64,000 bases of DNA from Sphingomonas naphthae (GTDB taxonomy: Bacteria > Pseudomonadota > Alphaproteobacteria > Sphingomonadales > Sphingomonadaceae), in the NCBI RefSeq assembly GCF_028607085.1, contig NZ_CP117413.1, positions 1-64,000 on the forward strand, in the 5' to 3' direction. The notes below the pieces were generated by a model that saw nothing but the letters and a program-made list of their open reading frames with translations, ran no database searches and was not told where the DNA came from. This document shows, one piece after another, positions 34,974-44,305 of this stretch. The translations under genes and the position numbers were made by a program. Within the stretch, counting starts at the first letter, position 1, and every line of letters starts with the position of its first letter.

Positions 34974-35387
34974 ATGCAGAACATCGTCATCCTCGCCGGC
35001 AACGTCGGCGCCACCCCCGAAGCCCGCACCACGCAGGGCGGCACCAAGATCACCCATTTCAGCCTCGCGACCTCGCGGCCCAAGCGCGACAGCGACGGCA
35101 AGGTCATCAAGGATCGCGACGGCTACCGTGTCGAAGACACCGAATGGCACCGGATCACCTGCTTCAACGGCGTCGGCAAGACCGTCGAGGAATATGTCGA
35201 CAAGGGCATGAAGGTGATGGTCCGCGGCCGCATCCACTACACCAGCTGGACCGATCAGGACGACATCAAGCGCTACGGCACCGAGATCATCGCCGACGAG
35301 GTGACCTTCCTCACCCGCGCCCGTCAGGCGTCCGAGCAGCAGCAGGGCGAGCGGGACCTCCCGATCGATGACGACATCCCCTTCTGA
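34974..35387 (+). CDS. ssb: Single-stranded DNA-binding protein
   Basis: The 137-residue SSB has an OB fold (residues 1-105: NIVILAGNVGATPEARTTQGG, ITHFSLATSR, EWHRITCFNGVGKTVEEYVDKGMKVMVRGRI, YGTEIIADEVTFL). A short linker and the acidic tip DDDIPF recruit partner proteins. It is short for a chromosomal SSB and typical of plasmid versions that coat transferred DNA. AGAAAAGGA precedes the ATG. A strong terminator follows. Confidence 0.92.
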   Translation: MQNIVILAGNVGATPEARTTQGGTKITHFSLATSRPKRDSDGKVIKDRDGYRVEDTEWHRITCFNGVGKTVEEYVDKGMKVMVRGRIHYTSWTDQDDIKRYGTEIIADEVTFLTRARQASEQQQGERDLPIDDDIPF

Positions 35388-35397
35388 GCGGATCCCG

Positions 35398-35430
35398 AAA
35401 GGCCCGGCGGTTCAGACCGCCGGGCCTTTT
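35398..35430 (+). terminator. Rho-independent terminator after ssb
   Basis: AAAGGCCCGGCGGT and ACCGCCGGGCCTTTT form a 14-bp perfect stem around TCAG, ending in a T-run. The A-run on the other side may make it bidirectional. Confidence 0.85.
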
Positions 35431-35457
35431 CTGACGGTCACTGCAATCAACTGTGCC

Positions 35458-35497
35458 TTGCAGTAGATCCATATATCCAATAATATCGATATATGGA
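35458..35497 (+). promoter_or_regulatory. ars promoter with overlapping palindromic operator
   Basis: A -35 TTGCAG (35458-35463), a 17-base spacer and a -10 TAATAT (35481-35486) fit a sigma-70 promoter. The predicted transcript start is about the A of the arsR ATG at 35493. A palindrome with exact 9-bp arms (TCCATATAT 35468-35476, ATATATGGA 35489-35497) spans the -10 and the start codon. That is the expected place for an ArsR operator. The mRNA would be leaderless. Confidence 0.7.
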
Positions 35498-35825
35498 AAA
35501 TGATTCTGCGATCCTGGCTCTGGGCGCGTTGGCGCAGGGGACACGGCTTGATGCCTTCCGGCTGCTCGTCCGTCACGAGCCCGATGGCCTCGCCGCGGGT
35601 GACGTCGCCCGGCAGCTTGGCATTCCGCAAAACACGATGTCGTCCCACCTGGCCGGTCTCGCGCGGGCGGGGCTGATCCGGGCTGAGCGCCATAGCCGGC
35701 AGATTATCTACCGCGCCGATCTCGATCGGCTCAAGGCGCTGACCCTGTTCCTGGTCAAGGACTGCTGCGGGGGCAGAGCTGAATTGTGCGAGCCGCTGAT
35801 TGCCGAACTTGTTCCTTGCTGCTGA
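35493..35825 (+). CDS. arsR: ArsR-family arsenic-responsive repressor
   Basis: The 110-residue protein has a winged helix (about 15-85): ALAQGTRLDAFRLLVRHEPDG, AGDVARQLGIPQNTMSSHLAGLARAGLI and HSRQIIYRADLD. Cysteines lie in the C-terminal region (DCCGG, LCEPL, VPCC) as in ArsR types that bind arsenite away from the DNA-binding helix. It should repress the operon until arsenite binds. No ribosome site precedes the ATG, consistent with a leaderless start. Confidence 0.88.
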   Translation: MENDSAILALGALAQGTRLDAFRLLVRHEPDGLAAGDVARQLGIPQNTMSSHLAGLARAGLIRAERHSRQIIYRADLDRLKALTLFLVKDCCGGRAELCEPLIAELVPCC

Positions 35826-35833
35826 GACCTGAC

Positions 35834-36265
35834 ATGACCATCGATATCGTCATTTACCATAACCCTGCGTGCGGGACGTCGCGCAACACGCTCGCGATGA
35901 TCGAGAATGCGGGCATCGAGCCCCACATCATCGAATATCTCAAGACGCCGCCGAACCGGTCCCGTCTCGTGTCGCTGATCGGTCGGATGGGCATCACACC
36001 ACGGGCGCTGCTTAGAGAAAAGGGTACACCCTATCTCGATCTTGGTCTCGACAATCTTGCCCTGAGCGATGACGAACTGGTGGACGCCATGGTGGCGCAC
36101 CCCATCCTGATCAATCGCCCCATCGTCGTGTCGCCGCTCGGCGTCAGGCTTTGCCGCCCATCGGAGGAAGTGCTCGATCTGCTGCCCGGCACCCATCGCG
36201 GGCCGTTCACGAAGGAGGATGGTCAGCGAGTGATCGATTCCGATGGGAAACGGATCCAGCCATGA
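35834..36265 (+). CDS. arsC: Arsenate reductase, glutaredoxin-linked
   Basis: The 143-residue protein has catalytic C13 in HNPACGTSRNTL. The family arginines and PIVVSPLGVRLCRPSEEVL follow. It reduces arsenate to arsenite, which the transporter then exports. It begins 8 bases after arsR and its stop overlaps the transporter start (ATGA). Confidence 0.93.
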   Translation: MTIDIVIYHNPACGTSRNTLAMIENAGIEPHIIEYLKTPPNRSRLVSLIGRMGITPRALLREKGTPYLDLGLDNLALSDDELVDAMVAHPILINRPIVVSPLGVRLCRPSEEVLDLLPGTHRGPFTKEDGQRVIDSDGKRIQP

Positions 36266-37338
36266 CTGTCCTGGACGCCTCATCGAGCGTACCTGCCGCC
36301 CCCGCGATCAGTCGCTTCGAGCGTCTCCTCAGTCTGTGGGTCGGGATCTGCATCCTCGTCGGCATTGCGCTTGGCTATGCGTTGCCGGGCTTGTTCGCCG
36401 TGATCGCGTCGGCCGAAGTCGCACGGGTCAATCTGGTCGTTGCCGTGCTGATCTGGCTGATGATCGTGCCGATGCTGCTCAAGATCGATCTTGGCGCGCT
36501 TGGCTCCGTGCGCCGGCATTGGAAGGGCGTCGGCGTCACCCTCTTTATCAACTGGGCGGTGAAGCCGTTTTCCATGGCTCTACTCGGCACCATCTTTCTG
36601 GGATGGCTGTTCCGTCCGTTGCTCCCGGCGAGCGACGTCAGTTCCTATATCGCGGGGCTCATCCTGCTGGCGGCGGCGCCCTGCACGGCCATGGTCTTCG
36701 TCTGGTCCAATCTGTGCGATGGCGATCCGACCTATACGCTGAGCCAGGTCGCGTTGAACGACATCATCATGGTGTTCGCGTTCGCACCGCTGGTTGGCCT
36801 GCTACTGGGCGTGGCTTCGATTGCGGTGCCTTGGGATACACTGCTGATATCGGTGATGCTCTACATCGTCGTCCCGGTGGTCGTCGCGCAGATTGCGCGC
36901 CGCATGATGTTGTCGTCAGGCGGTCAGCCCGCGCTCGATCGACTGCTGGCGCTGCTCGGGCCGGTCTCGCTGGTCGCGCTGCTGACGACGCTCATTTTGT
37001 TGTTCGGCTTTCAGGGGCAGGCGATCATCGCCCATCCGCTGGTCATTGCGCTGATCGCGGTGCCGATCCTGATCCAGGTCTATTTCAACGCCGGGCTCGC
37101 TTATTGGTTGAGCCGACGGTTTGGCGTGGCCTGGTGTGTCGCCGCGCCGGCGGCTTTGATCGGCGCCTCTAACTTTTTCGAACTGGCCGTCGCGGCGGCG
37201 ATCAGCCTGTTCGGCCTGAACTCCGGCGCCGCGCTGGCGACCGTGGTTGGTGTGCTGGTCGAGGTGCCGGTCATGCTGTCGGTGGTGCGGATCGTGAAGG
37301 CGACGCGTCCCTGGTATGAGCATCGGGTCGCGGCATGA
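36262..37338 (+). CDS. acr3: ACR3-type arsenite efflux transporter
   Basis: The 358-residue protein has ten predicted membrane helices. The ACR3 signature is AAPCTAMVFVWSNLCDGDPTYTL with the conserved cysteine C141, followed by VALNDIIMVFAFAPLVGLLLG. ALIGASNFFELAVAAAISLFG near the C-terminus is also typical. It expels arsenite. It shares 4-base overlaps with arsC and with the acetyltransferase gene. Confidence 0.92.
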   Translation: MTVLDASSSVPAAPAISRFERLLSLWVGICILVGIALGYALPGLFAVIASAEVARVNLVVAVLIWLMIVPMLLKIDLGALGSVRRHWKGVGVTLFINWAVKPFSMALLGTIFLGWLFRPLLPASDVSSYIAGLILLAAAPCTAMVFVWSNLCDGDPTYTLSQVALNDIIMVFAFAPLVGLLLGVASIAVPWDTLLISVMLYIVVPVVVAQIARRMMLSSGGQPALDRLLALLGPVSLVALLTTLILLFGFQGQAIIAHPLVIALIAVPILIQVYFNAGLAYWLSRRFGVAWCVAAPAALIGASNFFELAVAAAISLFGLNSGAALATVVGVLVEVPVMLSVVRIVKATRPWYEHRVAA

Positions 37339-37766
37339 ACCTTGTCCGGCTCGATCCTGAGCAATTGGCCGCTCTTGCTGACGCGCTCGAGGCGGCCAGT
37401 CTTCCAACCAGCGACCTCGAAGCCCCTGACCGCCAATTCTATCGGTTCGAGGACGCAATTGGCATGGTTGGCTATGGTGGTCTCGAAGGGCGTGGGCCGG
37501 ATCGCCTGCTACGCTCGGTGGTCGTGACGACCGAACGCCGAGGCACTGGTCTGGGTGGCATATTGCTGGGGCAGCTCGAACACGCCGCTGCCGATGGCGG
37601 GGCAACATCTCTCTACCTCCTCACCACGACGGCCGAAGGCTTTTTTCGCCGCGCCGGCTACATGCCGGTCGAGCGGACGAGGGCGCCCGAGCCGATCGCC
37701 AACTCGGCGGAGTTTCGCTCGCTGTGTCCGGCCAGCGCGGCCTTCTTGTTTAAGCGGATTTGTTGA
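37335..37766 (+). CDS. arsN2: ArsN2-type GNAT acetyltransferase
   Basis: The 143-residue GNAT protein has [23 protein letters not shown], the acetyl-CoA loop [12 protein letters not shown], and [22 protein letters not shown], the pattern of ArsN2 proteins in ars operons. Some ArsN proteins acetylate phosphinothricin-like or organoarsenical substrates. Its stop touches the arsH start (overlap of one base). Confidence 0.82.
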   Translation: MNLVRLDPEQLAALADALEAASLPTSDLEAPDRQFYRFEDAIGMVGYGGLEGRGPDRLLRSVVVTTERRGTGLGGILLGQLEHAAADGGATSLYLLTTTAEGFFRRAGYMPVERTRAPEPIANSAEFRSLCPASAAFLFKRIC

Positions 37767-38506
37767 TGTCCCGTCTGCGCACCCTTTCCGATCCCAATCT
37801 CGTGCCGGCGCTGGATGCGGCGATGATCCAGGCCGATCTGGCTGCGGGCCTCGGCCCGCTCGATCCGCCTGCGCGCATCCTGCTGCTCTACGGTTCGCTG
37901 CGCGAACGCTCGTTCAGCCGTCTTGCCGTCGAGGAAGCCGCACGTCTCCTCATCCGTTTCGGGGCCGAAGTGCGGATATTCGATCCTCATGATCTCCCGC
38001 TGCCCGATCAGGTTCGCGGCGATGATCATCCAGCGGTGCATGAACTGCGCGCGCATGCGCTATGGTCGGAAGGGATGGTCTGGTGCAGCCCTGAGCGTCA
38101 TGGCCAGATCACAGGCATCATGAAGGCGCAGATTGACCATCTGCCGCTTGAATTCGGCGGCATGCGCCCGACGCAGGGGCGGACCCTCGCCGTCATGCAG
38201 GTATCGGGCGGTTCGCAGTCCTTCAACGCGGTCAACACGCTCCGTCTTCTCGGCCGCTGGATGCGAATGTTCACGATACCCAACCAGTCGAGCGTGGCCA
38301 TGGCGTTCAAGGAGTTCGACGAGAACGGCCGCATGCGCGCGTCGAGCTATTATGACCGCATCGTCGATGTGATGGAGGAGCTCGTCCGCTTCACGATCCT
38401 CACGCGCGGACATGCCGAGCAACTTGTCGATCGATATTCCGAGCGAAAGGCAGCAGCGGTCAGACGTGATGCGGCCAAGGATCTTGCCACACAGGCCGTC
38501 AGCTGA
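37766..38506 (+). CDS. arsH: ArsH, NADPH-dependent FMN oxidoreductase
   Basis: The 246-residue flavoprotein has the FMN-binding [45 protein letters not shown] and [28 protein letters not shown]. ArsH oxidises trivalent methylated arsenicals. It is the last gene of the arsenic operon and meets the abiE operon convergently, with 15 bases between the stops. Confidence 0.92.
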   Translation: MSRLRTLSDPNLVPALDAAMIQADLAAGLGPLDPPARILLLYGSLRERSFSRLAVEEAARLLIRFGAEVRIFDPHDLPLPDQVRGDDHPAVHELRAHALWSEGMVWCSPERHGQITGIMKAQIDHLPLEFGGMRPTQGRTLAVMQVSGGSQSFNAVNTLRLLGRWMRMFTIPNQSSVAMAFKEFDENGRMRASSYYDRIVDVMEELVRFTILTRGHAEQLVDRYSERKAAAVRRDAAKDLATQAVS

Positions 38507-38521
38507 TCGGCTCACGGATCG

Positions 38522-39574
38522 TTACGCGGCAGTCTCGTTGAGCATATTCTGGAGTGTTGCGATGCTCTCGATCACATCGTCGAACGCGGGCGGCGTGCCG
38601 AAGATCATCCCCGTCATCGCACGATAATCGCGCCGCAGATCATCGACCATGTCGCCTTCGGGGCATAGCGCAAAGCTGCCTGGCACGGCCGTCGCCAGAT
38701 CGAAGGCGGGGCGGTTGAAGAACAGTCTGGCATGCGCCACGCAATCGCGCCCAAGCGCAGGATCGGCCAATGCGCGTTTACCCGCATCGGACTGCAGAAG
38801 TTCGTGGAGGTCATAATAATGGCGCGAAACGCGCTGGCCATTGCCACGCAGGGCCCCGCGGATCTCGAACCAGCGCCGCAGGCCGTGGAGGATGACCACC
38901 TTGTCCCAGAAGGTCCGCTCCGCGTCGACGATCGTGATATTGGCGATGGCGAGATCGATCCCCGGCACGTCGCTTTCGAGATAGGGCCGGACCGTATGTA
39001 ATCCGTGGGGATCGAGCGCAGATTTTGCGCCGGACTCGATCTTCACGGCCTTGCCGACATAGGCGTCGACCGGCGTGACCGTGGGATAGCGTAGATAGAG
39101 CGCCTGCGCATCCTCGGGGTCCGGTTCGACGCGCCATTGCCCGGTTGCGATGCCCAGGCGGTCTGCGGCTTCACTGACGAGCCCGGCCAGATGGTCGTGC
39201 AGCGGTCCTTGAATATGCGCCTCGCAGGCCTCGCGGATCGCGTCGAGCGCAGCTTGCCGTTTCTTTCCGCTCATCGCCTCCAGTTCGGCGATCGAGGCGG
39301 TCTGGCCGAGATCGTCGCGAAAGACGGTGACGTCGATATCCTCTGAGAAGCGCCGGATAAGCCCGAAGCCCTTCGACAGCGAGGTGCCGCCCTTGAACAG
39401 CAGGCGCGGACCTGGCGGCAATCCGTTGAACAAGGCGTCGAGCGTCCAGCAGACCCAGAAATCCTTTTCGACATTCTGGGGCGTCGTGCCGATGCGCTGC
39501 GCGGTCGTCGTGAACAGGCCGAGACGGGTGTCGTCGTCGGCGCTGATGATGCGGTCATAGTTAGGGTTCATCAT
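38522..39574 (-). CDS. abiEii: AbiEii-type nucleotidyltransferase toxin
   Basis: The 350-residue protein has nucleotidyltransferase motifs GGTSLSK (62-68) and SEDIDV (77-82), then NITIVDAERTFWDKVVILHGL and a helical C-terminal half (DLHELLQSD). This is the AbiEii/MenT toxin family of type IV toxin-antitoxin systems, which act on tRNA 3' ends. The paired ATG ATG start overlaps the antitoxin stop (ATGA). AbiE aborts phage infection and stabilises plasmids. Confidence 0.88.
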   Translation of the reverse strand: MMNPNYDRIISADDDTRLGLFTTTAQRIGTTPQNVEKDFWVCWTLDALFNGLPPGPRLLFKGGTSLSKGFGLIRRFSEDIDVTVFRDDLGQTASIAELEAMSGKKRQAALDAIREACEAHIQGPLHDHLAGLVSEAADRLGIATGQWRVEPDPEDAQALYLRYPTVTPVDAYVGKAVKIESGAKSALDPHGLHTVRPYLESDVPGIDLAIANITIVDAERTFWDKVVILHGLRRWFEIRGALRGNGQRVSRHYYDLHELLQSDAGKRALADPALGRDCVAHARLFFNRPAFDLATAVPGSFALCPEGDMVDDLRRDYRAMTGMIFGTPPAFDDVIESIATLQNMLNETAA

Positions 39575-40230
39575 GCGGCCGATGCCTGGCTGGCGAGCAA
39601 CGGCTTCAGATACGCCTGCATCCACGCCGGCACTGTCGAGAGACCATCGGCCAGATCGTCGCGCAGTATCTTGCCGTGCCGGGGGTCGTGCAGCAGCGCC
39701 ATGAGCCGGCGGTGGACCGTGGCATCGTCCTGCGGGTCGCCGCCCATCGTATCGCGCAGCCAATGGAGGGCCTGCACGATCCGCATCGCTGGTCGCCCTG
39801 CCCAGAAGAGCTTGCTGGCGGCGGTCAGGCGGAAGCTGATGGTGAGATGGCCGAGATGGATCGTTTTCAGCCGCGCATCGGTATGAACGACGATCTTGGC
39901 CGGGACCGCATTGGTGAGACCCAGATCATTGGCGGCAGTCATGCCGTCGACCAGCACCCGGATCTGATCGCGGCGGGCGATCGCATCGATGACCTCGCGC
40001 GGATCGGGCGGGTTGCTCTGCCGGGTGAGGCTGTTGTGCCCGGGCTTGTCGTAGAGGCCGCGGTCGATACGGCGGAGCATGTCGCCAGCCACCAGACGTT
40101 GCAGCGTCTTGTCGACGGCATCGCGGCTGCCAAGGTCAAGGAAGTCCCCCGGCGTCCACACCGCTTTGGGTGCGCGCGCGTCGATTCGCTGAAGAATGGC
40201 GGCTTTGAGGTAGGGAGCATCATCGGCCAT
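39571..40230 (-). CDS. abiEi: AbiEi-type antitoxin/autorepressor (DUF6088)
   Basis: The 219-residue protein has an N-terminal winged helix (VWTPGDFLDLGSRDAVDKTLQRLVAGDMLRRIDRGLYD) and a C-terminal domain (VHTDARLKTIHLGHLTISFRL, ALHWLRDT). This is the DUF6088/AbiEi build; such antitoxins bind inverted repeats in their own promoter. The chosen ATG 40230 lies directly against the first operator palindrome, leaving no room for a ribosome site. A longer in-frame extension through the operator is considered non-coding. Confidence 0.85.
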   Translation of the reverse strand: MADDAPYLKAAILQRIDARAPKAVWTPGDFLDLGSRDAVDKTLQRLVAGDMLRRIDRGLYDKPGHNSLTRQSNPPDPREVIDAIARRDQIRVLVDGMTAANDLGLTNAVPAKIVVHTDARLKTIHLGHLTISFRLTAASKLFWAGRPAMRIVQALHWLRDTMGGDPQDDATVHRRLMALLHDPRHGKILRDDLADGLSTVPAWMQAYLKPLLASQASAA

Positions 40231-40303
40231 GTCCGAAATACCTATACAGATTTCGGACAAGTGTAAATCGGACCCGTCCGAAATTTGTAGACAGATTTCG
40301 GAC
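40231..40303 (-). promoter_or_regulatory. Twin 28-bp palindromic operator of the abiE operon
   Basis: Two palindromes, 40231-40258 and 40276-40303, each have exact arms GTCCGAAAT and ATTTCGGAC around a 10-base spacer, 45 bases apart. A half site (AAATCGGAC) lies between them. The first abuts the abiEi start codon. TATAGG within it could be a -10 with transcription starting only a few bases before the ATG. This matches autorepression by AbiEi. Confidence 0.8.
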
Positions 40304-40334
40304 AGTTTATCCCGTTCTGTCCCTTCGCGCCCTA

Positions 40335-40763
40335 TCAGCGGCAATGGCCTGCCGCATAGCGCTGCCACCGCAGCACCGTGCCCGTCGCGATCATGGCGCA
40401 ACTCAGGTCGCCAATCTCCGGCGCAGAGCACCAGGCCCCGGTGCGATCCCCTTTCGCGTTGCCGGTTGACCGACATTGGAGCCTCGGGCCGGCAACAAGG
40501 ATATGGCCGGCGCCGCTTCTGCCCCGGGCGCCGCCCAGCAAGCGGACCAACGCGTCCCGCGCGGCGATACCGCTGGCGCGTGGGCAGGGTTGGCCCTGCC
40601 GGCATGAGCCGTCGATCTCGCGTGCCGCTATTCCGCCAAGGCGAATCCGTGGCCCCTCCCGGCACCAGACCGGTCCATCCCCGTCCCACACCCTGACGGG
40701 CGTGCAGCTGAATGTCTGCCCGGCGGGCACGACCGCAACCGCAAGAAGCAAGGCCGTGAACAT
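40335..40763 (-). CDS. Small secreted nuclease-like protein (thermonuclease/SNase-related)
   Basis: The 142-residue protein has a signal peptide (MFTALLLAVAVVPAGQTFS). The start of a staphylococcal-nuclease-like fold follows (CTPVRVWDGDGPVWCREGPRIRLGGIAAREIDG), with cysteines spread through the protein (CRQGQPC, CSAPEIGDLSC). The catalytic arginine set is only partly recognisable, so activity is uncertain. Signal-peptide position favours ATG 40763; the ribosome site is weak. Short SNase homologues accompany many conjugative elements. Confidence 0.7.
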   Translation of the reverse strand: MFTALLLAVAVVPAGQTFSCTPVRVWDGDGPVWCREGPRIRLGGIAAREIDGSCRQGQPCPRASGIAARDALVRLLGGARGRSGAGHILVAGPRLQCRSTGNAKGDRTGAWCSAPEIGDLSCAMIATGTVLRWQRYAAGHCR

Positions 40764-40791
40764 CAGCGCCTGGACCGGGACGAGGCGTTCG

Positions 40792-41016
40792 TCATGCGTC
40801 GGGGAACAGCGGTAATGCACCCGCCATCGCGGCGGGCTCGTCGGCGAGAATATCATAGCAACGCAAACGCACCGCCAGATGGCGGGCAAGCAGCGCCACC
40901 GCACGCCGCCGTGCGGCCGCGTCACCGCAGCGGATATCCGTCACCAGCTCTGGCTCGGCTATGGCGAGCGAAACCTCGAGATGGAGGGTCAGGCTTTCTT
41001 CATCGACTCGGATCAT
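40792..41016 (-). CDS. Small hypothetical protein (74 aa)
   Basis: It begins MIRVDEESLTLHLEVSLAIAEPELV and continues with an arginine-rich helix (RRRAVALLARHLAVRLRCYDIL). Soluble; no family recognised. It lies upstream of the nuclease-like gene on the same strand, 28 bases away. Confidence 0.5.
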   Translation of the reverse strand: MIRVDEESLTLHLEVSLAIAEPELVTDIRCGDAAARRRAVALLARHLAVRLRCYDILADEPAAMAGALPLFPDA

Positions 41017-41218
41017 GACCTGAAATAGAACAAACAAGGAACATTTATCAAGCGGCCGTTTGTTCCAGCGGTCACATTGCCTCACCCAGTTTTCGGACTG
41101 GGATTTATTGATCGAGTTTAAGACGAAGCGGGCACTAATGGCGACGACGCGCGTTTTGCGCGAACGATCCGCTTTGGATCATCAGGAAAACTCATGACGA
41201 TTGCGAAAAGAACCCAGC

Positions 41219-43039
41219 ATGCTCCTGGAGGTCGAGCATATGGGTTTGACAGCCTTCGTCAGGCGTCAGGGAGTGCGTGACGTCAACACGTTTGGTCCTC
41301 AGTCCCAAGAGACCCTTTCCTATCGCGACGCGTTGGTGGAGCTGAACGACCAGCTTCTCATGACCGAGGAACCTGGTGACCTTGCCTATGTAGCGGCCGA
41401 GATTCTTGGGCGGGCGATGGGGGTCAGCCGCGCCGGCTACGGCACGATCGACACAGTCAACGAAACAATCGACATCGAGCGAGACTGGAACGCGCCAGGG
41501 GTCAACAGCATTGCCGGGCGGCTCCATTTTCGCGAGCATGGCAGCTATATCGAGGATTTGAAGCGCGGCGACACCGTCCTGGTCACCGATGCGCGGCAGG
41601 ATCCACGCACCGCGCAAACCGCCGATGTGCTGATCGCCATCAACGCCTTATCCTTCATCAACATGCCGGTGACCGAAATGGGGCGCTTCGTGGCTCTCCT
41701 GTTCGTCAATCATGATGACGTGCGTGACTGGTCGCCCGATGATCTGGCCTTCATGCGCGATATTGCGCAACGCACCCGAGTTGCTGTCGAACGGCGACGC
41801 GCCGAGCTTGACCTGCGCGAACTCAATGCCTCGCTGGAAGCGCGGGTTGCAGAGCGTACGCGCGAGCTGGAACAGGCCCATGAAGCGTTGCGCCAGTCCC
41901 AGAAGATCGAGGCTATTGGCCAGCTGACCGGCGGCGTTGCCCATGACTTCAACAATCTTCTCACCGTCATCGGCGGATCGGCGGATCTGTTACGGCGCAA
42001 GAACCTCTCCGAGGAAAAGCGCGAGCGCTATGTCGATGCCATTATCGACACCGTGGGACGGGCATCCAAACTGACATCGCAACTGCTCGCCTTCGCGCGG
42101 CGTCAGACACTCAAGCCCGAGACCTTCGATGTTGGACTGAACGTGCTGGCCGTGAGTGAGATTGTGCGTACGCTCGCCGGATCGCGGGTCGAGGTGGAAA
42201 CGGACCTTCACTGCGACGCCTGTTTCGCCGACGCCGATCCCAGCCAGTTCGACGCGGCCCTCATCAATATGGCGGTCAATGCGCGCGACGCGATGAACGG
42301 TGAGGGCAAGCTCGTCATTTCCGTCCATCCTGTCGATGCGATTCCCGCGATACGCGCTCATCCGATGCGTCCTGGCAAATTCATCGCGGTCTCGCTTGCC
42401 GATACCGGCGGCGGGATCGCGCCCGACCAGCTCGAACGGGTATTCGAACCTTTCTATACCACCAAGGCCGTTGGGCATGGCACCGGGCTTGGCCTCAGCC
42501 AGGTGTTCGGCTTTGCCAAACAGTCGGGCGGGGAGATTCATGTCGCGAATGAAGCGGGCGTCGGCGCGGTTTTCACGCTCTTTCTGCCCCATGTACAGGC
42601 GCCCGATCAACCTGCCATTGCCGTCCCGATGGCATCAGGCACCAGCGATGGCGGCGGAATGCGCGTGCTGGTGGTTGAGGATAATGCCGAGGTGCGCCTG
42701 TTTGCGACACAGACGCTGGAGGAGTTGGGCTATCATGCTACCGCAGCGCCTGATGGCGCAGCGGCGCTCGCCCAACTGGCGCAGGACGCGAGGCGCTTCG
42801 ATATCGTCTTTTCCGACGTTGTGATGCCCGGCATGACCGGGATCGAGCTGGGGCAGGAGATCGCTCGCCTCTATCCGCATCTGCCAGTGATCCTTGCCAG
42901 CGGATATAGTCACACGCTCGCTGAACAGGGGGCGTTCGGGTTCGAACTGCTCAACAAGCCCTATTCGATGGAGCAGCTCTCGATCGTGCTGCGCAAGACG
43001 GTGCGGTCCGGGGTGGGGCTGACCAGAGAGGCGGGCTGA
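41219..43039 (+). CDS. Soluble hybrid histidine kinase (GAF-HisKA-HATPase-REC)
   Basis: The 606-residue kinase has a GAF-type sensor (about 35-190), a short coiled coil (195-230), the phosphoacceptor H242 in [16 protein letters not shown], ATPase boxes ([31 protein letters not shown]) and a C-terminal receiver with D in [12 protein letters not shown]. There is no membrane helix, so it senses a cytosolic signal. Closest in layout to HWE/HisKA_4-like GAF kinases common in sphingomonads. No DNA-binding partner is adjacent. ATG 41219 is assumed; ATG 41240 is also possible. Confidence 0.85.
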   Translation: MLLEVEHMGLTAFVRRQGVRDVNTFGPQSQETLSYRDALVELNDQLLMTEEPGDLAYVAAEILGRAMGVSRAGYGTIDTVNETIDIERDWNAPGVNSIAGRLHFREHGSYIEDLKRGDTVLVTDARQDPRTAQTADVLIAINALSFINMPVTEMGRFVALLFVNHDDVRDWSPDDLAFMRDIAQRTRVAVERRRAELDLRELNASLEARVAERTRELEQAHEALRQSQKIEAIGQLTGGVAHDFNNLLTVIGGSADLLRRKNLSEEKRERYVDAIIDTVGRASKLTSQLLAFARRQTLKPETFDVGLNVLAVSEIVRTLAGSRVEVETDLHCDACFADADPSQFDAALINMAVNARDAMNGEGKLVISVHPVDAIPAIRAHPMRPGKFIAVSLADTGGGIAPDQLERVFEPFYTTKAVGHGTGLGLSQVFGFAKQSGGEIHVANEAGVGAVFTLFLPHVQAPDQPAIAVPMASGTSDGGGMRVLVVEDNAEVRLFATQTLEELGYHATAAPDGAAALAQLAQDARRFDIVFSDVVMPGMTGIELGQEIARLYPHLPVILASGYSHTLAEQGAFGFELLNKPYSMEQLSIVLRKTVRSGVGLTREAG

Positions 43040-43267
43040 AGAGGTCGGTGGCGAGGCCAGCTCCTAGATCCAGGCGGGCTCACCCCGCTCTTTGAGGCGC
43101 AATCCTTGGTCCGGCCGGCGGCCTAATGCGATCAACCCGTAAAGGGTCCGGTCGCTTGCGCTACGGCTTTTTGGCCGTTGGCAAAAAAGTGATCGCGGCC
43201 ACCGGCCGAACACATCGGGCGCCAGTCGAGCGGGGATGAACCCGCCGGCTTGGCAAGGAGCCTCGAT

Positions 43268-43432
43268 ATGTTCACCGACATCAAGATCGCCCGCCTCCAC
43301 GCGCTCGGCCTCTCGAAAACCCTCATGGTTGCAACGATGGTCATCGGTATCGGCACACAGTTCGCGGTCATTACCGCTGACGACTGCACTAGCGACGTCG
43401 CCATTCTCAACGAATATGATCCCTTTGGCTGA
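43268..43432 (+). CDS. Small hypothetical protein (54 aa)
   Basis: It begins MFTDIKIARLHALG and has one moderately hydrophobic segment (TLMVATMVIGIGTQFAVI). AAGGAG lies 8-13 bases before ATG 43268, a good ribosome site. Possibly membrane-associated. Followed by a hairpin at 43441-43460. Confidence 0.55.
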   Translation: MFTDIKIARLHALGLSKTLMVATMVIGIGTQFAVITADDCTSDVAILNEYDPFG

Positions 43433-43440
43433 CCGCAAGG

Positions 43441-43460
43441 GCGGGGGCGTGTGCCCCCGC
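43441..43460. terminator. Hairpin between convergent genes
   Basis: Perfect 8-bp arms GCGGGGGC and GCCCCCGC around GTGT. It sits between the stops of the small plus-strand gene and the minus-strand lysE-like gene; there is no clear T-run. Confidence 0.55.
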
Positions 43461-44072
43461 CTATCGCCCGATATCGGCAATGACGAACGAGATCGCCACG
43501 CTGACCATGACCACGGCAAACAGCCGCTTGATGGGTTTGATCCGTATTGGATCATTCATCCAGCCATGGGCCTTAGCGCCAGCCAGGACGATAGAGAGGT
43601 GAATGAACGTGGCGATTGCCGCGCTGACCAGTGACAAGATCAGCGCACCGTGCAGGCTGAGCGCTGCGCCGCGCAGGAATTGCGGTGCGACCACGATGAA
43701 GAAGACATAGGCCTTGGGATTGAGCAGATTGATCATCGCGCCTGTCGCAAAGGCACGTCTGGCCGAACGGGCCTGCGGGGCGGGCGCGCTGCTCTGGTTC
43801 GATCCGCGCCAGGCATCGAATGCCAGCCAGAGCATCATCGCTGCGCCGGCGAGGCGCAATCCGGTCCAGAGCTGCGGCGCCGCCTGCAACAGGGCTGCAA
43901 GACCGATTGCTGCCAGCAGCCCATTGGCGAGCAATCCAAGCCCTATACCCCACACGGCCGCCAGACCGCTGCGTCGACCTTCCGTTGCCGCAAGACCTGC
44001 CAACCACGCCATGTTGGGACCAGGCGTCAGTTCGATCAGCAGGACAGCAAGGGCAAATCCGATCAGGTCCAA
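43461..44072 (-). CDS. LysE/RhtB-family amino-acid exporter
   Basis: The 203-residue protein has five to six membrane helices. It opens with LIGFALAVLLIELTPGPNMAWLA, the family signature (PGPN). FATGAMINLLNPKAYVFFIV is also typical. It exports amino acids or homoserine lactone-like substrates. The start is TTG 44072; no ATG exists that would keep the first helix. Confidence 0.85.
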   Translation of the reverse strand: MDLIGFALAVLLIELTPGPNMAWLAGLAATEGRRSGLAAVWGIGLGLLANGLLAAIGLAALLQAAPQLWTGLRLAGAAMMLWLAFDAWRGSNQSSAPAPQARSARRAFATGAMINLLNPKAYVFFIVVAPQFLRGAALSLHGALILSLVSAAIATFIHLSIVLAGAKAHGWMNDPIRIKPIKRLFAVVMVSVAISFVIADIGR

Positions 44073-44305
44073 ATACTCTATCCCTATTGCCTAAGTTCGC
44101 AGTTCATCCTTCTCCATCGTCTCTTTTGTGTGGATACTGCAATGCCGTTATCAGCGGTGCGTCAGCGGGAGTTTGGCGGGGAGGGCGGCAGACCAGGTCG
44201 CAGGCAGGGCGGCTCCGGCTGCGCCGGACCGGGCTCTAGGCGATACGCGCCCCAAGCCCCGTGCCGGGTCTTGGCCCATCCGGGTCACGATCCCTGCCGC
44301 GAACG

